38,815 bases of DNA, taken from contig NZ_GG657754.1 in NCBI RefSeq assembly GCF_000158915.1, positions 5,521,489 to 5,560,303 on the forward strand. Direction: 5' to 3'. Position 1 is the first letter of the stretch; every line of letters begins with the position of its first letter. Below, one piece after another: positions 1 through 7,313 of this stretch. The position numbers and the translations under genes are program-made. The notes under the pieces were generated by a model. That model was given only the letters and a program-made list of their open reading frames with translations. It searched no databases and was not told where the DNA came from. Source of the stretch: Streptomyces himastatinicus ATCC 53653 (GTDB taxonomy: Bacteria > Actinomycetota > Actinomycetes > Streptomycetales > Streptomycetaceae).

Positions 1-18
1 CGGACCCATCAGCCCAGG

Positions 19-432
19 TCAGTCCAGGTTTTCCGGTGGTTGCCGCGCCCGCCACTCACGGACGATCTCGTCGGCGTCGAAGGGCGCCAGATGGAGCGGC
101 GGACCCGGGGGAGGGCGCCGGATCGCTTCGCGGATCTTGTCGTTGACGTCCGCGATGATCTCCCGTACGGCCCGCTCCGACGGTGCCTCCGCGGCGGCCG
201 CGAGTGCGTCTTCCGCCTCCTTGCGCAGTACGAGCGTCGGGGGCAGGAACGACAGGCCCTCGCGGCTCATCTTCTCCTTGACCCACCACAGTTCGTCATA
301 CGGCCTGTTCAGATTGGGGAGCGGCTTGCCGATGCCCGGCAGGTCGGCGAAGTCTCCGCGCTCCTCCGCCTCCCGGATCTGCCGGTCGGCCCATGTCTCG
401 AAGCTGATGCCCGGTGGCTTGCGCTCGGTCAT
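19..432 (-). CDS. DUF1992 (DnaJ-homologue C28-type) family protein
   Basis: A 137-residue soluble protein beginning MTERKPPGISFETWADRQ. The block with SFETWADRQIREAEERGDF and DLPGIGKPLPNL (about residues 9-42) is the hallmark of the DUF1992 family, the conserved domain of eukaryotic DNAJC28. It has no J domain here and its biochemical role in bacteria is unknown. The rest is charged and helical, with a proline-rich stretch near residue 108 and an EIVREWRARQ tail. The ATG at 432 is chosen because family similarity starts there, although the reading frame stays open far upstream. A GGAGG lies about 13 bases before it. The next gene upstream on the same strand (a membrane protein) ends 56 bases away, with a G+C-rich hairpin between them. 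Confidence 0.88.
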   Translation of the reverse strand: MTERKPPGISFETWADRQIREAEERGDFADLPGIGKPLPNLNRPYDELWWVKEKMSREGLSFLPPTLVLRKEAEDALAAAAEAPSERAVREIIADVNDKIREAIRRPPPGPPLHLAPFDADEIVREWRARQPPENLD

Positions 433-450
433 GGTGCCATTGTTCCTCCG

Positions 451-481
451 GGCCGGGCTTCGCGGAACACGGCGCCCGGCC
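451..481 (-). terminator. Hairpin between two minus-strand genes
   Basis: Arms GGCCGGGC (451-458) and GCCCGGCC (474-481) form an 8-bp stem just after the stop of the membrane-protein gene. It has no T-tract. It could attenuate transcription into the DUF1992 gene. Confidence 0.35.
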
Positions 482-488
482 GTCCCCA

Positions 489-896
489 TCAGCCGTGGTC
501 GCGCGGCGTGATGCGCCGGTAGCCCGCCCGGGCGTTGACGACGCGGGCGCAGGCCGTGCCGACGACGGTCGCGCCGAGCAGACAGGCCAGCCAGGTGCCG
601 TCGCGGCCGCCCGCCCAGGTCAGCACGCCGACGGGCGGGATGGCGAAGGCGTTGAGGAACAGCCAGCACAGCACGGCCGTCCCCGGCGCCGCCACGAACC
701 GCGCGCACAGCCCGAGCACGGCGGCGAACAGCGACAGGGCGATCAGGGCGAGCGTCGGCCGCCCATGGCCGCCGAGCGAGTTGAGGACGGCCACCAGCAG
801 CAGCGCCCCGGCGAAGGCCGCGGACCAGATGACCGGAGTGGCGACGGGTTCGGGAACGGGCCTCATGCCGACGCTGAGCTGCCGCCACTCGATCAT
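489..896 (-). CDS. Small four-helix membrane protein, unknown function
   Basis: A 135-residue protein starting MIEWRQLSVGMRPVPEP. Four hydrophobic segments are visible at roughly residues 21-43, 48-68, 72-95 and 102-122, followed by a short basic tail (ARAGYRRITPRDHG). The spacing of the helices resembles the DUF4118-like membrane part of actinobacterial sensor kinases, but no kinase domain is attached, so this is only a resemblance. A GTG two codons upstream (902) is an alternative start; the purine run GAGAAAG fits either. It diverges from the KhtT-like gene across about 170 bases that are unusually A+T-rich for this genome around positions 970-1010, which probably hold both promoters. No function can be assigned. 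Confidence 0.72.
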   Translation of the reverse strand: MIEWRQLSVGMRPVPEPVATPVIWSAAFAGALLLVAVLNSLGGHGRPTLALIALSLFAAVLGLCARFVAAPGTAVLCWLFLNAFAIPPVGVLTWAGGRDGTWLACLLGATVVGTACARVVNARAGYRRITPRDHG

Positions 897-1070
897 GTTC
901 ACCGTCTTTCTCGTGCGTCTCCCGGGGTACGGACACCCGAACGCGGATTGTTCCACCGGGCCCCGGAGCACTTTCCCCCATTACTTACTCTTTACCATTT
1001 GTTACGGTGTCCGGACGACACTTCGACCTGCGCGACCAGCGCGAAGGCGCGCACGAACGAGGGGATAGCT

Positions 1071-1556
1071 GTGGGTGTTCCGCGGTTGAGCAGTACGCCG
1101 TTGCCGGGCATTGGAGTCCGTTACGACCTGACGACGCGGGACCAGGGCCGGATGTCGGTGGTCGCGCACCGCGACGGCGAACGGACGCTGAGCGCGTACC
1201 GGAGGGACGATCCCGACGAGTGCGCGCTGTCCACCCGGCTCACCCCGGGCGAGGCGGAGGCGCTCATCAGCGCGCTGATGCCCGCGCACCACAGCCCCAC
1301 GCTGCTGTCCACCACCGAGCTGGGGCTGGTCGCCGAGCGGATCGAGCTGTCCCCGTACTCGTACTGGAACGGGCGGGTGCTGGGCGAGACGCGGACCCGC
1401 ACCGAGACCGGCACCTCCATCGTGGCCGTGCTGCGCCGGGCGGACGCCATCCCGTCCCCGGCCCCGGACTTCCGGCTGGCCGGTGGGGACATCCTGATCG
1501 TGATCGGCACGCGCGAGGGCGTGGAAGCCGCCGCGGCGATATTGGGGCGGGAGTGA
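1071..1556 (+). CDS. KhtT-like RCK_C regulatory subunit of K+/H+ antiporter
   Basis: A 161-residue cytosolic protein. The N-terminal half (STPLPGIGVRYDLTTRDQGRM) matches the opening of KhtT-type subunits. The C-terminal half ends in an RCK_C (TrkA-C) fold: SIVAVLRRADAIPSPAPDF, then FRLAGGDILIVIGTREGVE. In the family this domain binds a nucleotide and gates the partner CPA2 antiporter. The GTG at 1071 is preferred because GAGGGG lies 6-11 bases upstream and family similarity begins a few residues later. The antiporter follows after only 7 bases, so the two are co-transcribed. The role as regulator of the neighbouring antiporter is inferred from family and position. Confidence 0.9.
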   Translation: MGVPRLSSTPLPGIGVRYDLTTRDQGRMSVVAHRDGERTLSAYRRDDPDECALSTRLTPGEAEALISALMPAHHSPTLLSTTELGLVAERIELSPYSYWNGRVLGETRTRTETGTSIVAVLRRADAIPSPAPDFRLAGGDILIVIGTREGVEAAAAILGRE

Positions 1557-1563
1557 CAGACGG

Positions 1564-2820
1564 ATGCACTCTTCTGCCGTCTTCCTGATCGAGTTCGGTG
1601 CGGTCATCCTCGGGTTGGGACTGCTGGGCCGACTCGCCGGACGCTTCCAGTTCTCGCCCATACCCCTCTATCTGCTCGCCGGGCTGGCCTTCGGCGAGGG
1701 CGGGCTGCTGCCGCTCGGGGCCAGTGAGGAGTTCGTCGCGATCGGCGCCGAAATCGGCGTCGTTCTGCTGCTGTTGATGCTCGGCCTGGAGTACACGGCC
1801 AGCGATCTGGTCAGCAACCTCAAGACCCAGTACCCGGCCGGGCTGGTCGACGCCACGCTCAACGCCCTGCCCGGCGCCGTCATGGCGCTGCTGCTGGGCT
1901 GGGGCCCGGTGGAGGCCGTGGTGCTGGCCGGGGTCACCTGGATCTCGTCATCCGGCGTCATCGCCAAGGTCCTCCGCGACCTCGGCCGGCTCGGCAACCG
2001 CGAAACCCCGGTCATCCTGTCCATCCTGGTCCTCGAAGACCTGGCGATGGCCATCTACCTGCCGATCGTCACCGCCCTGCTGGCCGGTGTCGGGCTGGCC
2101 GCGGGCAGCGTCACCCTGGCCATCGCGCTCGGCGTCGCGGGCCTCGTCCTCTTCGTCGCCGTCCGCTTCGGCCGCCACATCTCCCGCTTCGTCTCCAGCG
2201 ACGACCCCGAGAAGCTGCTGCTGGTGGTGCTGGGCCTGACCCTGCTGGTCGCCGGGATCGCCCAGCAGCTCCAGGTCTCCGCCGCCGTGGGCGCCTTCCT
2301 GGTCGGCATCGCCCTCACCGGCTCGGTCGCCGAGGGCACCCACAATCTGCTGAGCCCGCTGCGCGATCTGTTCGCCGCCGTCTTCTTCGTCTTCTTCGGC
2401 CTGCACACCGACCCCGCCAGCATCCCGCCGGTCCTGCTGCCCGCGCTCGCCCTGGCCGTCGTCACCACCTGCACCAAGATCGCCACGGGCTACTGGGCCG
2501 CGCGCCGCGCCGGGATCTCCGTCAAGGGCCGCTGGCGGGCGGGCGGCACGCTGGTCGCGCGCGGTGAGTTCTCCATCGTCATCGCCGGACTCGCCGTCAC
2601 CGCGGGCATCGAACCGTCGCTGGGCCCCCTGGCCACGGCGTACGTCCTGATCCTGGTCATCATCGGCCCCCTCACCGCCCGCTACACCGAGCCGCTGGCG
2701 CGCCGCCTCATCCGCCCCAAGCCCGCCGCGGCCCCCGCGGCCGACACCGCCTCCGCGGCCGACACCGCCGCCGAAACCGCCACCGCGGAGTCCAAGCTCC
2801 GCGAAACACAACGCGGTTGA
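1564..2820 (+). CDS. KhtU/Kef-type CPA2 cation:proton antiporter
   Basis: A 418-residue integral membrane protein with about a dozen hydrophobic segments from residue 4 to residue 378. It carries the Na+/H+ exchanger (CPA2) fold: LLLMLGLEYTASDL, GVTWISSSGVIAKVL, and ILVLEDLAMAIYLPI, which holds the conserved acidic residue of the CPA2 ion site. The C-terminus is a short hydrophilic Ala/Thr tail (AAAPAADTASAADTAAETAT) rather than a TrkA-N domain. Regulation therefore has to come in trans, consistent with the separate KhtT-like subunit immediately upstream. It likely exports K+ in exchange for protons at the plasma membrane. Its stop codon overlaps the TTGACA of the next promoter. Confidence 0.92.
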   Translation: MHSSAVFLIEFGAVILGLGLLGRLAGRFQFSPIPLYLLAGLAFGEGGLLPLGASEEFVAIGAEIGVVLLLLMLGLEYTASDLVSNLKTQYPAGLVDATLNALPGAVMALLLGWGPVEAVVLAGVTWISSSGVIAKVLRDLGRLGNRETPVILSILVLEDLAMAIYLPIVTALLAGVGLAAGSVTLAIALGVAGLVLFVAVRFGRHISRFVSSDDPEKLLLVVLGLTLLVAGIAQQLQVSAAVGAFLVGIALTGSVAEGTHNLLSPLRDLFAAVFFVFFGLHTDPASIPPVLLPALALAVVTTCTKIATGYWAARRAGISVKGRWRAGGTLVARGEFSIVIAGLAVTAGIEPSLGPLATAYVLILVIIGPLTARYTEPLARRLIRPKPAAAPAADTASAADTAAETATAESKLRETQRG

Positions 2821-2846
2821 CACCCCGAACCCCGCCGCGACACGAT
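2817..2846 (+). promoter_or_regulatory. Candidate promoter for leaderless gene at 2854
   Basis: TTGACA (2817-2822), an 18-bp spacer and CACGAT (2841-2846) end seven bases before the GTG at 2854, which has no Shine-Dalgarno sequence. Transcription would start at or next to the initiation codon. The -35 overlaps the end of the antiporter gene. Confidence 0.5.
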
Positions 2847-2853
2847 CCCGCCG

Positions 2854-4323
2854 GTGGAGATCACGGACCTGACACCGGCGGAGCGGCGCGTCTGGCGGGC
2901 GTTCCCGCTCGATGAGGGGGTCGATTTCCGCGAAGGCGCCGACGACGATCCCGAACACGGCGGCGCGTGGGGGCCCGAGCGGACCGTACGAGCCGAGGTG
3001 CTGCGCGCGCTGCTGCTCGGCGGGCCCACCCGCGACGGCGAGGTGGCGGGCCTGAAGCTGATCGGCGCGCGCATCACCGGGGAGCTGCGCCTGAAGTACG
3101 GGGTGGTCGAGCACGCCGTACGGCTGCGGTCCTGCCACTTCGAGCGGACCCCGCAGCTGTACGGGGCGCGGCTGCGCGTCCTGGTGCTCAGCGACTCCAC
3201 CCTTCCCGAGCTCACGGCCGGGGCCCTGCACACCGAGGGTGTCCTGCGGATGAGCAGGTGTCGCACGACGGGTCCGGTGCGGCTCGCGGGGGCGCAGATC
3301 ACCGGAGGGCTCTTCCTCGACGGGGCGCGCCTGGGCACTCCGGACACCCGCTGCGAACAGCCGTTGCTCCAGCTCAACAACGCGGCCATCGGGACCGACG
3401 TCCAGGCCAAGCGCCTCGTCGTCCACGGAACGATACGGCTCAACGAGGCCACCGTCACCGGCCAGGTGAACCTCGACGACAGCGAACTCCACGCCCCCGG
3501 CGGCACCGCCCTGCACGCCGAGAACCTGTCCGTCGGTACCGATCTGCGCGCCATGCGGCTCCGCGCCCGCGGACGCGTCAACCTCAGCGGGGCCCGGGTG
3601 CCCCGCCACCTCAGCTTCGTCCACGCCCGGCTGTCCGACCCCGGCGGCCAGGCCCTGCGCGCCAGCAGCTGCGTCATCGGCGAGCTGTGGTTCCGCGAGG
3701 CCGCGCCCATCGAGGGCGATGTGAACCTGCGCCGCTCCCAGATCGACCTGCTGCACATCCGCCCCGAGGTCTGGCCCGATCGCGTCAGGATCGACGGCCT
3801 CGGCTACCGCAGCCTCGCCCCGCACCTCCCCGCCGAGGATCGGCTGCCGCTCCTGGAACGTGAGAAGGAGGGCTATCTCCCCGCCTCCTACGAGCAGTTG
3901 ACCACCGCCTACCGCGCCGCGGGCGACGAGGCCGCCGTCCGCACCGTCCAGCTCGCCAAGCTCCGCCGCCACCGCCGTACCCTCCCGCGCTACGCCCGCG
4001 CCTGGGGCCACCTCCAGGACGTCACCGTCGGCTACGGCTTCCGCCCGCTGCGCGCCGCGGGCTGGCTCTTCGCCCTGCTCCTCACCGGCACCCTGGCGTT
4101 CGCGCTCCACCACCCGCGGCCGCTGAAATCGGGCGAGGCCCCCGACTTCAACCCGGTCTTCTACACCCTCGACCTGCTCCTCCCCATCATCGGCTTCGGG
4201 CAGGAGGCCGCGTTCGCCCCGCGCGGCTGGTACCAGTGGCTCTCGTACCTGCTGATCGTCACCGGCTGGATCCTGGCCACCACCACCGCGGCGGGCGTCA
4301 GCCGCTCCCTGAGCCGCCAGTAG
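2854..4323 (+). CDS. Repeat-rich (beta-helix-like) membrane protein with C-terminal 2-TM loop domain
   Basis: A 489-residue protein of a family often labelled 'membrane-associated oxidoreductase' in streptomycetes; no redox motif is visible. Residues about 65-300 are short repeated strands with alternating polar and hydrophobic residues (LKLIGARITGEL, VRLAGAQITGGL, VNLDDSELHAPGG, VNLSGARVPRHL), which suggests a pentapeptide-like or beta-helix solenoid. A charged helical linker follows (about 330-395). Two membrane segments (about 397-418 and 457-482) flank a loop holding LLLPIIGFGQ (GFGQ at 447-450), reminiscent of the GFGD/GYGD pore loop of two-helix potassium channels. The GTG start has no ribosome site but a promoter seven bases upstream. 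It sits between two K+-related loci. A truncated paralogue lies at 9944-11215. The channel idea is inference only. Confidence 0.82.
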   Translation: MEITDLTPAERRVWRAFPLDEGVDFREGADDDPEHGGAWGPERTVRAEVLRALLLGGPTRDGEVAGLKLIGARITGELRLKYGVVEHAVRLRSCHFERTPQLYGARLRVLVLSDSTLPELTAGALHTEGVLRMSRCRTTGPVRLAGAQITGGLFLDGARLGTPDTRCEQPLLQLNNAAIGTDVQAKRLVVHGTIRLNEATVTGQVNLDDSELHAPGGTALHAENLSVGTDLRAMRLRARGRVNLSGARVPRHLSFVHARLSDPGGQALRASSCVIGELWFREAAPIEGDVNLRRSQIDLLHIRPEVWPDRVRIDGLGYRSLAPHLPAEDRLPLLEREKEGYLPASYEQLTTAYRAAGDEAAVRTVQLAKLRRHRRTLPRYARAWGHLQDVTVGYGFRPLRAAGWLFALLLTGTLAFALHHPRPLKSGEAPDFNPVFYTLDLLLPIIGFGQEAAFAPRGWYQWLSYLLIVTGWILATTTAAGVSRSLSRQ

Positions 4324-4343
4324 TGGCCAGGCACGCAGAAGCG

Positions 4344-6209
4344 TTACTCCTCGGCGAGTACGACGATCGCGTCGCCCTCGTCCAGGACCAGCGGCGCCGC
4401 CTTGTCGGGGTTGAGGCGGACACCGTAGGCGGGCGGCACGTCGGCGTGGCGTGCCAGCCGGTAACCGAGGGCCGTCTCGCCGCGCCGCCGTGCGGCCTCG
4501 ATGACCGTCGCGAAGTTGGCCTCGGCCCCGGGCACCAGGTAGTTGGTGGCCGGTTTGAGGTAGATCTCCGAACCCTCCGGGTCGAAGAGGTCGATGAACA
4601 CCGTGTAGAGGTCGCGGTTCTCGGTCAGCTGGGTCAGCAGCAGGCTGATCACCTTGGTGCTGACGATGAAGTCGTCGGCCTTGGTGACCTGGGCGATCTC
4701 CCGGTTGCTGTCGTCGTTCATCTCCGTGACGATCGAGTACGGGTCACCGAGCCGCACTTCGATGTCGCGCAGGTGCAGCAGCGTCACCAGCGTCCGGTCG
4801 TCGGAGCGCCGGGGGTCGATGGTGTCGTCGGACAGCACCACGATGTGCTGGTAGCGGCCGAGGTCGAGGGCCTCCAGGGACGACCTGCGGGTCGGCTCGC
4901 ACCGCTTGTGGCCGACCGTCAGGTTCTTCAGCCCCTCCGGCACCCCCTTCCGCGGCCGCCGCGGTGCCGCGATGTCCACCGCCGAGCCGGGTTCGACGAA
5001 GCTGTCCAGCAGCGTGATGAGCTTCGACGCCCGGGAGTTCCAGCCGATGACCAGGGTGCGGTCCGGCACCGGCGGCCGCCCGGGCGCGGTGGTGATCGCC
5101 GACGGGACGATCTCGGGCCGGGTCTCGGCGGGCCGTATCAGCAGATCGTCCTCGGCCATCACCAGCAGCTGGTCGTCGGCGCGGACGACGGTGTCCATCG
5201 GCGGGTTGAGCAGCACCTCACCGTCGCCGCGGCGCAGCCCGGCGGCCATGCCCAGCGCGTAGTGGGCCAGGGTGTCCGCGTACGTCCCACCCGCGAGCGC
5301 GGGCTGCTCGTGGAAGTAGAACTCGTTGCCTTCGAAGCTGAGCAGTTCGTTGAAGACGCTGGACAGCCCGGACTGCCGGTGCGCCTGGGCGATGAGCCGT
5401 ACGGCGATGTCGTCGGCGTCGATGATCAGCGCGTTCGTACCGGCGGCGAGACGGGCCGCGGGCAGGTTGTCCGAACTCTCCACGGCCGCCACGATGTTCG
5501 GCCGCGTGCCCTTCCACTTCCGGCTGTTGAGCAGCAGGAGCACCTTGATGACATCCGTGTCGGTGTCGTCCCCGACCGGCGGCAACACCATGATCGACTT
5601 GGCGGTGTCGGGGCTCACCAGCTCCAGATCGCGCCGCTCCAGCGGGCTTCCGGAACGGCAGACCACCCGGGTGCGGCCGGTCGCGGGGATCCGGTCGCGG
5701 ATCTGGTCCTCCATGTCGACCTTGTCGTGGTCGGCGAGGATCACCACACAGGAGCGGCGGGCGCTCTGGTTGGCCTCCACCAGCTCGGCGATCACCGTGA
5801 ACACCTGGTCCGACCAGCCCAGCACGATCGTGTGGCCGCGCTCGATCAGCCGCGACCGGCCCTTGCGGAGCATCTGGATCCGGTTCTCCAGGCCCGTGGT
5901 GAGTACACCGATGAGCGCGCTGACGATGAAGATGCCGCCGATCGTGACCGTGAGCATCAGCACCAGGAACAGCGGCCGGCCGGTGTCCCCGCCCATGGTG
6001 CCCGGATCGAGCGTACGCAGCAGGCTCATCCACACCACGCCCGTCCACCCGCCGCTCTTCCGGGTGTCCTCGTGGGAGAGGGCGACCACCAGCGTGGATA
6101 CCACGGCGATCAACGCCAGCGAGGCGAGGCCGAGCCAGCCGATCAAGGCGGGCGTCCCCCGGTCCATCGTGCCGTCGAACCAGTACCGCAGCCGGTCCCG
6201 CAGCCTCAT
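4344..6209 (-). CDS. CASTOR/POLLUX-type RCK ion-channel protein
   Basis: A 621-residue protein with two N-terminal membrane segments (about residues 22-44 and 82-108). Between them is a hydrophilic stretch containing SLLRTLDPGTMGGDTG at the position of the channel P-loop. Two tandem nucleotide-binding RCK-like Rossmann units follow: RGHTIVLGWSDQVFTVIAEL near residue 127, and RTLVIGWNSRASKLITLL near residue 380. Each has the G-W variation typical of CASTOR/POLLUX relatives in place of a GxGxxG turn. The plant homologues are nuclear-envelope cation channels; bacterial members are presumed ion channels at the plasma membrane. The ATG at 6209 is the natural start. It converges on the repeat-rich membrane gene (20-base gap), extending the cation-transport neighbourhood. 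Confidence 0.88.
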   Translation of the reverse strand: MRLRDRLRYWFDGTMDRGTPALIGWLGLASLALIAVVSTLVVALSHEDTRKSGGWTGVVWMSLLRTLDPGTMGGDTGRPLFLVLMLTVTIGGIFIVSALIGVLTTGLENRIQMLRKGRSRLIERGHTIVLGWSDQVFTVIAELVEANQSARRSCVVILADHDKVDMEDQIRDRIPATGRTRVVCRSGSPLERRDLELVSPDTAKSIMVLPPVGDDTDTDVIKVLLLLNSRKWKGTRPNIVAAVESSDNLPAARLAAGTNALIIDADDIAVRLIAQAHRQSGLSSVFNELLSFEGNEFYFHEQPALAGGTYADTLAHYALGMAAGLRRGDGEVLLNPPMDTVVRADDQLLVMAEDDLLIRPAETRPEIVPSAITTAPGRPPVPDRTLVIGWNSRASKLITLLDSFVEPGSAVDIAAPRRPRKGVPEGLKNLTVGHKRCEPTRRSSLEALDLGRYQHIVVLSDDTIDPRRSDDRTLVTLLHLRDIEVRLGDPYSIVTEMNDDSNREIAQVTKADDFIVSTKVISLLLTQLTENRDLYTVFIDLFDPEGSEIYLKPATNYLVPGAEANFATVIEAARRRGETALGYRLARHADVPPAYGVRLNPDKAAPLVLDEGDAIVVLAEE

Positions 6210-6321
6210 CGCACGTCCTCATCCCCCGGCCACCCACCGGTCTTACGGTCTCCCAGAGCAGTTGATCATTCTCGCAGGGTTACGGGGGCGCGGCTGCCGG
6301 ACGCCGGGGGCGCCCACGCGG

Positions 6322-6861
6322 TCACCAGGCGGCGTGGGCCTGCGGGCTCGCGGTCTCGACGGTCGGTTCGCCGCCCGCCTCGGCGAACGCCTGGAGCGCC
6401 TCGATCAGATGACGGCGCTGTCCGGCGGGCATGACGTCCACGATGCCCGCGATCTCGCGGCGGCGCCGCTCCGTGACCTCGGCCACGATCCGCCGACCGG
6501 CCCGGGTGAGCGAGATCATGCTCGTACGCCGGTCCTCGGCGGAGACGCCGCGCTCGACCACGCCCGTCGTGACCAGGCGGTCGATCATGCGCATCGCGGT
6601 CGACGGCTGGACGCCCAGCTCCCCGGCCAGCCCGGACAGGCTCAGCGGCCCTCCGGCGTCCAGGACGACCAGCATCCGGAACTGCGGCAGCGTCAGAGAC
6701 TCCTCCACCGCGGCCAACGACCGGGCGGATACGGCGACGAGCAGCCGGGAGGCGGTCAGCACGGCGGTGACCATCGCCTCGGCGTCGGACTCGGAAATTC
6801 CGGCCTCGGGGGCTGCGGAGGCTTGGGGAACCACATCGGATGCTAAGGGACGACGCGCCAT
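6322..6861 (-). CDS. MarR-family transcriptional regulator
   Basis: A 179-residue protein with a MarR winged helix-turn-helix: LTLPQFRMLVVLDAGGPLSLSGLAGELGVQPSTAMRMIDRLVTTGVVER (about residues 57-105), then the wing SAEDRRTSMISLTRAG. An N-terminal extension of about 25 residues and a C-terminal dimerisation helix are also present. MarR proteins are dimeric repressors that usually release DNA on binding a small phenolic or oxidised ligand; the ligand here is unknown. The ATG at 6861 has AAGGG just upstream. It diverges from the riboswitch-metE transcript, with about 70 bases of shared promoter space, so it may control itself and perhaps that region. Direct control of metE would be surprising because metE already has a riboswitch. 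Confidence 0.93.
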   Translation of the reverse strand: MARRPLASDVVPQASAAPEAGISESDAEAMVTAVLTASRLLVAVSARSLAAVEESLTLPQFRMLVVLDAGGPLSLSGLAGELGVQPSTAMRMIDRLVTTGVVERGVSAEDRRTSMISLTRAGRRIVAEVTERRRREIAGIVDVMPAGQRRHLIEALQAFAEAGGEPTVETASPQAHAAW

Positions 6862-6918
6862 ACGCCCTTTCTACCCCCTGCCCCTGTGGAGGGGGTGCCC
6901 CGATCCGGCACCACCGCC

Positions 6919-6924
6919 TAGGCT
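6919..6924 (+). promoter_or_regulatory. Putative -10 element of riboswitch-metE transcript
   Basis: TAGGCT, a good streptomycete -10 hexamer, lies a few bases before the first paired elements of the riboswitch. No clear -35 is visible. Confidence 0.4.
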
Positions 6925-6929
6925 GGGGC

Positions 6930-7140
6930 CCGCAGCTGGTTCGCCCTGCCCGCCAGGCAGGCGCGTCGCAAGAGGGAACCCGGTGGAAATCCGGGACTGC
7001 CCCGCAGCGGTGAGCGGGAACGACCGCCGTCATACGCACTGGGTCCGGAAGCCGGACCCGGGAAGCGACGGCCAGTAGGTGCCTCGTACGTGCACGACGT
7101 CACGAGGTGGGCCCGCGAGTCCGAAGACCTGCCCGTTGCC
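6930..7140 (+). promoter_or_regulatory. Cobalamin (AdoCbl) riboswitch
   Basis: Three hallmark pieces are in the right order and spacing. GGGAACCCGGTG (6974-6985) is followed by GGAAATCCGGGACTGCCCCG and the core CCCCGCAGCGGT (7000-7011). The B12 box GTCCGAAGACCTGCC follows at 7119-7133. The element lies about 180 bases upstream of the metE start codon. B12 riboswitches in front of metE are well established: when cobalamin is available the B12-dependent MetH suffices, and ligand binding turns the B12-independent enzyme off. End points are approximate to about 10 bases. Confidence 0.94.
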
Positions 7141-7204
7141 CGTGCGCGACCCGATCGCGCGCGGAGATCCCGGTGACCTCGAGGGCGGGTCGGCGTACCG
7201 AGCA

Positions 7205-7242
7205 GGCGGACGCGCGCGTATCGGACGCGCGGTGGATCCGCC
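7205..7242 (+). promoter_or_regulatory. Hairpin in riboswitch expression platform
   Basis: GGCGGA (7205-7210) pairs with TCCGCC (7237-7242), and CGCGCG (7211-7216) pairs with CGCGCG (7226-7231), leaving a 5-base bulge at 7232-7236. The stem stands between the B12 box and the metE ribosome site. It is a candidate termination or regulatory stem, but there is no T-tract. Confidence 0.4.
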
Positions 7243-7313
7243 CGGTTCGTCACTCCTTCGCGCCCCCGATCCGGCCGGGATCCTCAAGGGACACGCTCGC
7301 GAAGGAGAGCTAC

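Noticed and set aside
19..981. A 320-residue minus-strand frame extending the DUF1992 protein upstream
   Set aside because: The extension is Arg-rich, overlaps the membrane-protein gene in another frame, and has no family similarity; the conserved protein starts at 432.
1948..4113. A 721-residue minus-strand frame opposite the antiporter and repeat-protein genes
   Set aside because: It is the antisense shadow of two recognisable genes, with no domain, and reflects G+C bias.
4236..6434. A 732-residue plus-strand frame opposite the CASTOR/POLLUX-like gene
   Set aside because: Composition (Arg, Asp, Val, Gln, His rich) is typical of antisense shadows; the other strand encodes a clear RCK protein.
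7107..7313. In-frame N-terminal extension of MetE
   Set aside because: It overlaps the riboswitch, has no similarity to MetE, and a good ribosome site precedes GTG 7314.
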